Shown piece after piece: positions 42,158-54,003 of a DNA stretch of 64,000 nucleotides. Position numbers and translations under genes: made by a program. Source of the stretch: Rhododendron vialii (Eukaryota; Streptophyta; Magnoliopsida; Ericales; Ericaceae); assembly GCF_030253575.1 (NCBI RefSeq), contig NC_080566.1, positions 26,984,001 through 27,048,000 on the forward strand, written 5' to 3'. A model generated the notes under the pieces. It was not told where the DNA came from and made no database searches. It was given only the letters and a program-made list of their open reading frames with translations. How positions within the stretch are numbered: position 1 is the first letter of the stretch; each line of letters opens with the position of its first letter.

Positions 42158-44284
42158 CATGAGATACTTTTTTCATAATGGCAAAATAGTTTTGAGAAGA
42201 GAATAAGTACAAAATTTGCACATTGATTTAAACTAAAGTTGACGACTTTTCATATTCAAACTATGATGTATGTATATATCAATCATTCAGTGAGTCAGTA
42301 TTAAAAGTTAATAATTTTTTAATTATAGACATGTAAGGTTTCATCAAGCAGGAGACAGAGACGGAAATTTCACCACACAAGGGCGAATGCGAGATAAAAA
42401 ATTGGGCAAGAACTAGAATTCTAAAACAACAATTGGGTAAAGCATAGCTACAGTTTTGATTTCACCAAAATTACTAAGTGTTCTAAAAATCTCTTATCCT
42501 ATGTTTCTATTTTCTAGTAACGATAGGGGATTTTTGTGCTGGGAGAGGGATCTGTTGTTCCATAGAGATTTTAGGGGAGAGCGAATAAAACATGTGAAAC
42601 TCTCTTAACGATTGAGGATTTTTGTTGGAGACAAACTGGGAGTTTATTAATTGAGTATCCACAATGTTAACCCTCAAATTTTACGTTTTGTTATATTGTA
42701 ACCCTTAACCTTTATAAATTAATATTTGTATCCTTGTATTTTGAAGGTCATTACTAATTTTTTCCCAAAATACTAGAGGGAGGGAGCCAATATAGTTTCA
42801 TAGAAACTTTTTGTTTTTCAATAATATAGTAGAGATTTTTTTTTTCCCTCTTGTAGGGGCGACCGCCCCTACTGACCTCCCCTGGCTCCATCCCATCAAG
42901 TGATTCCAAGCAAAAATGCGAAATAGTTTATTCCTACACTGTATAGTGAAAATGCATACTTTTTGTATTTGGATGGAATGTTTGAGGCAATTTTACCCCT
43001 TAATCAGATTAAGAAAGGAAAATAATTAAGAAAGGGGAAAAAAAAGAAAGAAAGGAAAATATTTATTACCTTGATTTGCGGCCCTCTCAAGGAAAATACA
43101 AAAATAACAAAATGTCACAAGTTATGTAGTGTTGAGAATTATAAAAAGAACGACATATTTACACGAAGATATAAAATGATACTAACAAATTTATTAGAAA
43201 TCAATCTAAGAGATGAAGAAGATGATGATGAATTTTTTTGGACCATAATGAATTTATCATCATCGATCAACCAAGTCGAATTATAGGTTGGATCGATTAT
43301 GGGTTTAAAGTGATTGGATTGGGAGGATGCATGAACAATCATCTGGTTTGAGAAAGTGAACAAAAGTTTAACAATCTACCAATTTGACAGATCCTCAGGA
43401 TTGAACAAAAAATTCTCAAGTTCATTTAAAAGAAACAAAGAGATTATCAACATTACAGAGACATAAAGACAATAACATGCACCAAAGAAGAAGTTGCTTC
43501 TCCTCTTCTTAACGTATGGGACATTACTCTCGGAAGGACCGCAGTCCATATCTGGATCCCCAACAAAGCTGTGGACTATTATTGATCTCCACATCTAGAC
43601 CGTTGATGACGGGCTCAATGGAGAATTGGAGATGGGAGTAGGCTGACAGGAGGGAGTCACGACGGAAGAACAGAAGAGGCATGACGGGGTCAAAGGGGAC
43701 GCGCTGCTGAGAATGGAGGAACAGACAATATTTGCAACTGTCGTCCAGATCCGTGGCTGCTATGGTTTCTTAGCTACATTGAACCTCCACTTACCGAGAC
43801 TTGGATGCATGTGTATGTGTGTGTTTCTGTCTGTGAGAGAGAGAGAGAGAGAGAGAAAACCTATTAAGCTGAGATTGACTCCGCAACGGCCTAAGAAGAC
43901 TTCTATGAGAAGCCAATTGTAAGTAAAAGTAAAATGTGGGCGGACCATAATTCTCAACTACAACTGGTACACTTTGCAACATATATAACAGATTGTTGCA
44001 TTCATCTTTAGAAAACATCAATAGTGATGCTTCGATTCTTCGGGTAGTTCAAAAGCCTTTGGTGCACTTATTCTGCCATTGCAACAACAATCTCTTGAGT
44101 ACCATCTTTTAATATACAATGTGCAGAGTTAAATCATTCGCCACAATTGTCGAAAGGTTCAACAAAGTTATTCCATCGCTTAAAATACAAAAGGTGTTCA
44201 CTAATAGCAGCATAACTAGCAGAACCTAAGGGTAGCTGCAGCTAGCAAGTAACGAGAGCAGCTGTAAAATAAGATAACTGTGCA
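42158..44284. other. intergenic 3' flank of the nitrobindin gene
   Basis: No motif-bearing frame is seen. A GA microsatellite lies at 43834-43856. The region between about 42400 and 42900 has features of an old transposon, without clear ends. Confidence 0.45.
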
Positions 44285-47200
44285 TCAGAGCTTCGTGAGT
44301 GAGGCTTTCAAATGTGGTTGAAGACTATTAAGACTCGTAGCCATTTCAACCACATAAACCAATTCTTCATTGACCAACTTGAAAACTCGAGTTATCTCTC
44401 TCACCTGCCCAAAAAGGAAAATTTTACTCTGCTAAGTAGCTACAGTCAAATGAATTAGATTGCCCAATTTTGGTTCAAGTAACAATTCAATTATTTCTCA
44501 AATAAAAAACGTAATGTTACAAAACAAAAACATGCAAAGAGAAGCATGAGAAGAGTTTATAGTTGGCAAAATCACTTACAAAATTATGCACCAACCTTCC
44601 CAGTAACAGCAAAACTAGCTTTCATACGATGGCGTGTGAAATTAACAGAAACGTAGAAGCACATTACAAACTCAAGCATTGCATCGTCAATCAAATAGTT
44701 CAGTCTACAAACATTCACAACTTTCTCCACAAGTGGGACGTTTTATTTTCAAAAGTCATTTTTTTCCTTTTCCCAATGATAAATTCAAGACACAGAAAGT
44801 GTTGCCATGTATCCAGGTTTACAGATGAGGCCCCACCACTCCTTGAAGATTAAACTCTGCTGTGAAGCACAGGACATTTGCTAGTTTGGCCATATAATAT
44901 GGAACTTATGTAACTAGGAATACAGACTTTTTTGGTAAAAGGAAAGGGTAAAAGAGCGGAGTATGCTTAATACTCCAAATTTGGTTAGACGGGTAGGCTC
45001 AAATAGATCACATTACTAGAATGTCATCCCTGGGTCAAATTCATCACTTAGATAGAGGGATTAAGGGAGCATGTCCCCTTTTCTCTGGTGTGGTTGTACT
45101 CCTTGTTTGTCCCTCTACAAGTCTATCTAATTCAAGAACAACATTCTTAGGAAAGCATCGAGGAGCAGATTAGAAAGGACTGCTGACTTTAAAAACCAAA
45201 AAAAAAAAAACAGACTCAAGAATGGCAAAAACTCTATTACTGAGAGGCCCAGGGGCAGTTGAGGGGCAGCTCCCGTAGAACCGTTTTACATGATTTAGGA
45301 TTTTTTGCAGAGAGAACATGCACTTGTACTCTGATCTAATCTAAGAATAATTGCATGAGCATACTGTTTTAGTCTAGGACGCAGTTGCTTAAGACACTTT
45401 TTACCATCCTGTATTTTCAGTGTGTCGTGTGATAGTAAGAATCAAAAAGTCTACTTTGACACTGGCACCCTGGCAGTTTAAGTTCCTATGTCCAATCTTT
45501 TATCTACATTTCTTCTTGGTATGGGCATTAGACTTTTTATTTATTAGGAAGTTCAAAATTTGATATTTCATGGGTGTTCAATTAAGAATATTTTGTTATT
45601 TCCATGTTACATTATAAGCCAATGGAAGAGGTACAACGAGTGGATTTCCATTTGACCCAAAAAAAAGAAAAGAAAAGAATAAGAGGTACAATGAGTCTGA
45701 CGGCGGATTTTTGGAAGGAAGAAAAGAAAATTATAAAGGGATAAAAAGATAAAAGGGTAAAGCTCACCACCCAAGTTAGGGACCCAATGGGATATAGATT
45801 AACACCACCCAAGGATTTAACGAGGCATACAGGGCTAGGGACCGCTCATCACTCTAAGGAATCCACCTAAGAGATACAGAAACGGGGAACTCGCCACCTA
45901 TCGGAATCCATCGAATGATGAGAGTTAACAAGAAGATAAATCTTCTCACAAGCCAAAGGCTATTTTAATTCAACCCTCAAAACTACTCATTTCATTCATA
46001 GCAACAGAATTTATCGGCTACTTGGAACAACCCTCCAAGAATAGGAAAAGGCACCATGCATGGTGGCTCATAGTTTTTAAGCACTTGATTTATATTATTG
46101 AGATATTGAGGTTGATGAAATGTGATTAGTATTTGGAATTGGCTAAGTAAATTGAATTAACTAACCCAGTTGGTATTTATATTTGCGAAGTAGTTTCAAG
46201 AGTTCGGCATATCCAACCCCACCCCACTTCTCAAACACAAAGCCTTTGCCTGTTCAATAGAAAGCAGGCAGCTCACCCACACTCCCTCCTGAGAGATTTT
46301 CTGGATATATTTGGTAAAAATACACTATTCCCCGTCATCGCCTAACAACAGAAAAGGGCATGGTTAACTAAGACTTTCAAGGCTTAAGGAAGTAGAATGA
46401 CAAAACAAAACAAAAACTAAAAACAGTTCTTAGAATAAACTGAGCTTGACTACTACAATGGGAATTAAGCTCAGAACTACTCCATGAAAGCATTTCTTAA
46501 TAGATGTGTTGAACGGGAAAAGAAAAGAAAAACAAGATGCTTAGTTTTAAAATTTATCAGTCTGACAAGTAGGAGGAGCTTCAGCTTCCTCAGTGAAAAC
46601 TCCCTCGCTCTGCCTTTGTAATGAATAACATTGGTGAATGTGCAGCAAGCAGCTACTACACTGCGCATATCAAACAATATGTGGCAAGCAGAGATGACTT
46701 GGCCCAACACATAAGGTTGGTAAATGTGCACTTATAATATGAAATTTACACATGGAAGTGCTAAGCAACATTAGAACTGCCAGCAGAATCTTAAATATGC
46801 ATGTTGTAACCAACGGAATCTGAAGTAGTTATGAGAAACCGCATCTAATCAAAGCAAATGGTATTTAAAATATATTTAAATGCACTATAAAACTAAATCA
46901 ATCCTCAAGCCATATATGCATCATTATAACACATAATGGTGAGTTAAACTACCTTAGAAGCATTGCCAACAAGTTCGCTGTGAAGCTTCACCACTTTCTC
47001 TTCTGCATCATATGTTCCTTTCTGGAAGAGGATTAGACATTACCATCACGTCAGGAGTTAATAGGAAATTATAATTTGTTACTGGTACACAACCATAACT
47101 GGTAAATTTAGTTGCTGAAAAATGTAGGTTTACAATCTTCAGTGATAAAGATTCTGCCATGGCATAATCTGTTCATGTTTGAAATGGCCATTCTCCTACA

Positions 47201-49307
47201 AAAGACTTCTATAAAAAGAATCTCCATAAATGGAATGCTATTCGACACTTCCTGAATATAAAAGAGTTATCAAGAGAGCAACAAATAATTAGCGGTTCAT
47301 TGGAGAGTTCGCATTCTCAAAATGCAGACTTGCAAATGCAGTTATGCATGCATTCCTCCTATCCTTTCCTTCTTAGAATTAGTAGCATATTTGAGTTCTA
47401 ACTGAAAAAACTATTTCAAAAAACTCAAACAACAGAAGCAATCTATATTTCCATTGTCGAAATAGTTTCCATGTAAAGGATCAAATTTCAAGATAATGGA
47501 ATGGTAGCTTGGTTAGCATGATTCAAGTTTGTGATTGGGTACAACAAAAAATTAGATGAAGAAAAAATACTCAAACAAAGTGTGACATGGTGATCACTGT
47601 CCTTGGCGCCAAAGATTTGTGTCCTAGAATGTATCTGCCTTCAAATGAGCCTAGTTATTGGCATCTACCATTCATGGCCTTCAACATTCAGAAACTTCAA
47701 AGCAAATGGCTGACAAATGTATAAAAGTTGTACAAATTATTATTTTCAAATTGATTGGTTACGCAGCCTTTCATGACTTATGAGCCGAATTTTAGACTTC
47801 ATCAAACCCACGTCTCTGGAATCATACCGTTTCATGCTAAGTTTCATAAATTCAAATTTCGACGATAGGAAAATGTGATGCATGAATATAAACTTCTTCT
47901 CAAAGAGATGTTAGAGAAATATATATGTAAATATAGAGATCTAAAGTGAAAGGATTTCATCCTACGTCAATAAAAGATGCAAGTCATGCAACCCTACACA
48001 TAATGAGCGCAAGTTACCAAACAGATAGTTATGAGTAGCATCAGCTTTTCACCGACATGGAGATTGTTGGAGTATTGCTTCACCACATCACCACAAAATT
48101 CTCCTATACTCGAGTAGTTGGACATTTCCCCTTTATGAGGTAGCCTGCGAACAGTTGCTAGTGCAGAATGAAATTCACCACGTGAGAGGAGTTTGTTACG
48201 AGGGGAAACAGAGAGGAGGAAGAGAATTTTGGGTATTTACAAAGAGGCTTCTTTCTTTTCTGTACAGTGTCATCATTTTTATTCTCTTCTCTCCTACCGA
48301 AATTCTTTTCTTCCGTATGTTGTTCGGGTTTTCTATGTTGTTTTCTGGTTTATGAAGATATCAATTGGCATGAAGTACCAGAAACATATAGCTGGTGGAG
48401 CAGGAGGGGGCATTAAACTTTACCTGGACTTCAACCAGACCAGTGCTCTGAGCGATAACAACTTCAATCGTGCCATCAGGTTTAGGTCTCCAATAGCCGC
48501 TCTCAGCGTGCATAGGCTCTCCGGAGTTTAGTTTCCAAGTCTTTTGAGAATAAGCAATCACAGGCTTCGCTTAATCATTCACATCATGATCAGCAGGCAG
48601 CAGTTGATCATAAGAAAATGTTGAAAAAAACACAAAACAAAACCATTTTTCCCGGTCTTTAACTACAACCCTGTAATCTGTCGAGATCTCAAACAAAAAA
48701 TGAGAAAACGTTTCAGAAAAAATAAAAAATAATTTTGGCCCAGCAATAAGATTTGCGCAAACTGACCGGACATCCGGTTATCAAAAATATAATATTATAA
48801 TAATTAGTGTTCTAAAAGTCTGCTGTCTGGATCCCGCCTAAGCACTAAGCAGTGGTCCAAGTATCCAACGCCTTGGTTCCTAGATTAGGCAGCCAAGTAG
48901 TCGGCCCTTTTTTTTTCCCGCCCGACTAATACTTAGCGATTTTTCGAAGATTGACAATAAAAGTAATTAGAGAAGTTGCTTTGCTTTTGAAACATTATTA
49001 CCTTGTTGCCAGGATGGGAAAAGTTGAGCTGTTCGCCGTATTTGAAGGAGTTGATGGTGGGAAAACCACCCTCGCCTTGGCCTCTCCAGGTCCCAAGCAA
49101 GTATGATAGCGGCTCCACTGCTGGATGCACTGCTGCTACTTGAGCTTGTTGAGATGCCGAGCTCTCACTGCCTTCCATCTCCCAATTTTGACTATTTCTC
49201 TCCCTCTCACCAGCCTCGCCCCCTGTCTTCCTTTTCTTTTCAACAACAACTAGCACCACAGCCAAAGCTGCTATGAGTACATACGGAAAGAAATAGTACA
49301 TACCCAC
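44285..49307 (-). CDS. nitrobindin-like heme-binding beta-barrel protein (At1g79260 type), four exons
   Basis: Exons 49002-49178 (or from 49307), 48424-48564, 46953-47021 and 44285-44404 join in phase with GT-AG borders. From the ATG at 49178 the product is 168 aa, close to the Arabidopsis protein (about 166). Motifs: PLSYLLGTWRGQGEG, HAESGYWRPKPDG, VVIAQSTGLVEVQKGTY, ELVGNASK, and C-terminal LQPHLKASLTKL, where the His is the expected proximal heme ligand. Nitrobindins bind ferric heme, react with nitric oxide and isomerise peroxynitrite. An in-frame ATG at 49307 adds 43 residues with a strong membrane-spanning stretch (FFPYVLIAALAVVLVVVEKK), which the Arabidopsis protein lacks as I recall. 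I span the longer form but favour the short start. Confidence 0.93.
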
Positions 49308-50894
49308 GTTGTCACGTACATTTTATTTAATTAGTATATTTTAGAATTTTTGTAAAAAATAAATTCAATCGAATATTTGTAAGAACATTTACAAAATATT
49401 TAATTTTGTTTGAATTCTAAAAAAAAAAAATATTTTGTAAATGCCTTTACCAATATTCAATTAATTAAGATGAGCTGATTCACCAGTTCCAATTAATTAA
49501 GATGAGATGATTTTTAAGAAACCTTAACTAAAATATTTAGAAAAAAAATAAACAACTCCGACCATTTTTCAACACAAGTCAAACAAAAAAAGAAAAACAA
49601 CTAGCACCACTTCTCCAACCATCAATTCTCTTGAAAAGAAAAAATAACATTATGGGTACATCTAATTGATTGAATGAATTTAATAAAATAATTACCATAT
49701 CTGTAACTGGCCTATGTCAAACCTCATTATAGGTTTGCTTACGCAATATGTCTTATTGAGCCTATTAGTTTATGTGTTCTAAATTTAATAATTTTGTTTT
49801 ATTCCTGTATTTTGACATGTCATGAAATCTTTGAAATTCCTTTGGAATTTTAAAATGAAATTGCCTTCTTTGTTCAATAAGAATTAAGCTTCTTTTTCTT
49901 CTTTTTTTCAAATACCAACAAAGCAATCTAAGCAGGGAAGTTGACAAATTGTTGGTGAGTTAGAATGTCCATCTCATAGATAGTATTTTGATCCGTTGTA
50001 CCTTCTACAAACTCTTGTGCCACGAGTTTGTCTCTAAACCCATTTTATTTGATTTTGATCATGTAATTCCCACCATTTATTCATTTTTGTGAGGGTGCTT
50101 ATTCGAGCAGCGTATTCCTCTCAACCTATATGTCTGAATTTACCATGTTCTTCTTACGGTAAATTACTCCTTTATTAATTTATGTAGGATTATAAGTAAA
50201 TGTGATAAATTTACTATAAACACAGAATTAAAATAGCAAATTTATCATAGAAGTTAAAAAATCTTTTACGGTAACTTTATTATATAACTTTACAAAGATA
50301 AATAAATATGGTAAATTAATCGTATACTATAAATTTATCGTATATTTTAAAGCATCAAAAGGAAATGGATTGAAAGAGAATGGTAGGGTTGGGTTTTGGG
50401 CGGGGGGGGGGGGTGGTGTGTTTTTTCTGATTAGTAATAAAAGCATTAATACGGGGTAATGGTTGGGCAGTGCATTATTAAAGGGTGAAATGGGTTCTTC
50501 GATTAATACACGATGGAAGCATAACTCATGACGATATCATGGACGGCAAGCGGACAATTTTCTATAATGGAAATCAGTGTATATTTCGGTATTGTTTCGG
50601 ATTGATCCAGTGGCGGAGCTACCTTGGGGCCCGGGGTGGCCCCCCGCCCCCAGACCCTTTCCGTGCTTTCGAATTTTAAAATTTTTATTTTGAACATATC
50701 TAATTTTGTATATTATTGATAATTATTCGTGTATAATTATTTATAATCCTAATAATTTTAATTTGATTTGATAAAAAACTGATTATTTTACATTTTCATT
50801 TTTCAATTTTTTTCATAAACAAAAAATAATCATGTAACTGTTAAATTTGCCTAAAGAAAAAAAAACACTAAAATTGGCAACAGATTTTACAACA
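49308..50894. other. intergenic between nitrobindin and HDA14
   Basis: AT-rich with no gene. A 12-G run at 50402-50413 and a hAT-like end (CAGTGGCGGAGCTAC near 50610) are present, the latter without a detected partner. Confidence 0.45.
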
Positions 50895-51286
50895 GTGCTA
50901 ACCACACAAATAATAGTGCACAAATCGTGAACACATTTTTTCGTCGGGCCCACCATGGGTCCCACATAAATAATCCGAAACGTTCATTAAACGTAAAAAA
51001 AAATTTCAAGGGTCTCTACAATAAATCAGCTCAATCCGATACCTATAGTTGTTTGATCTAATCATCTAACTTTTCATTCAAATTTTTGGACATGAAAAGT
51101 TAGATGATTGGATCAAGTAACTATAGATATTGGATTGAGCTAATTTTGTGCGGATACCTTTGAAAAAATGTTGAAAAAATGTTCTACATTTAATGAACGG
51201 CTCGAATTATTTGTATGGAACCCATGGTGAATCTCTCAATAAAATCTGTGTACAATCTGTGCACTATTTGTCTGTGTAGACAGAGT
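50895..51286. mobile_element. foldback MITE, group B, second copy
   Basis: Arms of over 100 bp pair across a centre at about 51085 (CTAACTTTTCATTCAAA against its complement). AATAGTGCACA on the left matches TGTGCACTATT on the right. It shares the CCATGGGTCCCACA block and centre with 25609-25983. It lies less than 100 bp before the possible first exon of HDA14. Confidence 0.75.
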
Positions 51287-51363
51287 TACCGGTGATTTTA
51301 GGATTAGGATCGTATATACGTTTTTAACAGAGGAAAACAAACCAGGGGGTACGTTTTCTTGCA

Positions 51364-51415
51364 ATGGCATCAACGCTTTTGTGGCACTCAATGGAGCTCC
51401 AACCCATAACTCGTA

Positions 51416-51458
<43 letters not shown>

Positions 51459-51498
51459 TTGGTTTCACGTTGTTTGCAAAGGAGTGGTAGGGAGTATT
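51364..51498 (+). CDS. possible first exon of HDA14 (transit-peptide-like)
   Basis: ATG at 51364 opens MASTLLWHSMELQPITRTLL and then runs into a (CT)n array that codes Ser-Leu repeats, ending at TAG (51496-51498). Hydroxylated and hydrophobic residues without acids suit a plastid transit peptide. A splice donor inside is not evident, so this may equally be leader sequence. Confidence 0.3.
51417..51452. repeat. CT microsatellite
   Basis: (CT)n, about 36 bp, near the predicted 5' end of HDA14. Similar arrays are at 61416-61433 and 61751-61788 within its introns. Confidence 0.9.
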
Positions 51499-54003
51499 AT
51501 GGAATAGATTAAGTTCGGATGGTATATTGGTAACCCAAGGGTTGGTTCGGTGTGAAAGGCTGAGACTTAGGATTTGCTCCCTCGCAAGTTCTAAGTTCGG
51601 AACCTCTTTGGATGCTATCAACTCATTTGGGTGTCCATTTATATGGAGCTTTGCTTTGACTTTTAATCGGCCCCTAGTGGGTGTCGTTTCATTGCGAATT
51701 TTAGTTTCCTTGTCCAGGTTTGGATGATATTATTTAATTTTTCGGTTGGTCAAATCTAATTTCCTGTTGGGCAATCTGTCACTTTAGTTGATTTCGAGCT
51801 TTATGTTGAAACTGTTGAATCTGAGGTTGCAGGAAAACCCAAAAAAAAGAAGGAAAATATATTTACATGAAAAGAATAATGAACTACGTACCATTGCCCC
51901 AAATTTTAGTGTGTTGGACTTCTTAGGAAGCTCTGCACACTTATTCTAAATACGGCTTGTGAGTGTTACATTTGATTCCCAGATTATTATGTTTTCAAAT
52001 AATTTGAAAATTTCGGATTAAGGACCAGGATAGAAGGGATATGTGGGTTCCCAGGCCAGTTGATGCGATTGTATATAGTGTGGGATTGGTTGTAAAATGT
52101 TTGATTTGGGTAGGACAAAGAATGGGATAAACGATGGAGGATCATTTATGACTGTTCGATAAAAAGAAAAGTAATCCCAAAGGGCCGGATTGAATAATAC
52201 CACCCCCGGGTTGTCATAGATAATTCCTCATATCGGGCGCTAAATGGGAAAATAGTGTCACCCTAGGTTTTGAATATCAGTGATGGTTTGCGTAACGATA
52301 GCGGGAGTAACAAATGATACGTAGCGCGAAGCAAGTGTATCAGTTGTGAATTTTTTAAAATCATTTTTGGCGCGAGAGCACTTAAAGTAGCTGTAGCGGT
52401 CCAGCAGGCATGAAGACAAAAATTCGATTATGAACTTATGCATATTGGGAGGCCAAAAACCGCTATGTAGCGGCCGCTACTTAAAACGTTGATTCCATTT
52501 GTAATCCACCTACCACGACTAGTTTTTAGTTAGACCTGGAGTTCCAATTTATGATATTTCATGCAATCATGTTAAAGAGCCCATACCACTAATTTGCTAA
52601 ACATGATGTATTTACAGTATGGTACTACCTGTGGAGATTAGAGAACTAAATTCACATTTTCAGTTCTCATTATATTCAAATTTCCTAGTCACAAAAATGT
52701 TATCATTGTCTTCAAATTTGCTAAACATAATGGATTTACAATAAGGTACTACCTGTGGATATGAGAGAACTAAATTCGATTTTTCAGTTCTCATTATCTT
52801 CAAATTTCTCAGTCACAAAAAAGTTAAGAGTTCTTGAAACGCTTCATAATTAAATCAGAGAACATTTAGTTTTTTCCGAATAGATTCTAATGTGGTGTGG
52901 TCTTATCTTATCTTCTGATATTGGTTTATCATGTCCTTGTTTGCTAGATAAGGGGGGAATGAGGTCGAAATGTCAAGCATATGGTGCTTTCATTTTGAGA
53001 ACATGTAGTTGATACGAAGGCTTTCCTGACAAGGGGAAATCATGGTAGATGGTGAAAGCCAACCTACCTTGGTGATTGCACCAAGAAAACTTATGACATC
53101 TATGGAGAATCTAGAAAAGGGAATAAGGAGGATGTTAGGGAATTCAGACACATGAAAGGTTAGTGATGTGAGATATGGAAGTGTTGGGAATCAAAGAAGG
53201 GGGAGAAGGTCTTTCAAAGTAGAGATTCTCAAAAGAGTGAAAAAGGAAGGCCAAATCCGAAAAGTCATTTCATTGACCTCCCGAAGAGAATAGCTGCTCA
53301 TACCCTACCTGCTTAAAGAATCTATTGAATTTCTCCAAGTATTCAAACAATTTGACATCAAAACCATAGCAATGTCTTTACCTATCTATTTCCTTGTTTC
53401 CATGCCTACATACACATGCATTTCGAAAAGCCTGTCGGTGTTAACAAATTTCAAACCTAGGTAAACAGCTGATCTTCTGGACTAGAATGGATATATCAAA
53501 AAATTGAAGCAGAGCCACACAAAATACAGAATTCAGTTGGAACAATCAGAGAGCAAGTTTGAATGAGCTACTAAATGGGCCAAGCTCATGGTAGATGTGT
53601 ATATGAGTTAAGATCTTTTCTTGGTGTAGTATTCACAAGTTCTAATATCGCCAGACTAAAAATATTCAGCTTTCGTTACTTTCCACTATATTGTGGTGAG
53701 ATTATTAGTTTTGTGTGATCTTCTTCCACCGTTAGATCACATAATGGACATGCTTTTCCATAATTTTCATTTTGAGTTAACTTTGAAATATAGTTGTGGT
53801 GATACATGACCTTAGTTGACGACATATTTGGTATGTCGTAGGTAATCTTCTATTAGTCCAAAATCATATCTGCAAGTGGCAGAAACATCCAAGATTTGGT
53901 TCAGGTGCCCAAATTCTGGGCCATGGATGTATCCTGAAGCATATCACATCAAGCAAAAGATATTCCTCAAAAAGTTTTGGAGCTTCCATCTCTTGTTCTA
54001 CAG
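51499..54003. other. probable HDA14 intron or 5' region; no exon recognised
   Basis: A direct repeat of about 110 bp (about 52590-52700 and 52720-52825, sharing 'aaggtactacctgtgga'-type sequence) is the only clear structure. No coding motif was found. Confidence 0.45.

Noticed and set aside
50605-50660. Possible hAT terminal repeat (CAGTGGCGGAGCTAC)
   Set aside because: No matching inverted end or 8-bp duplication was found nearby, so no element was called.
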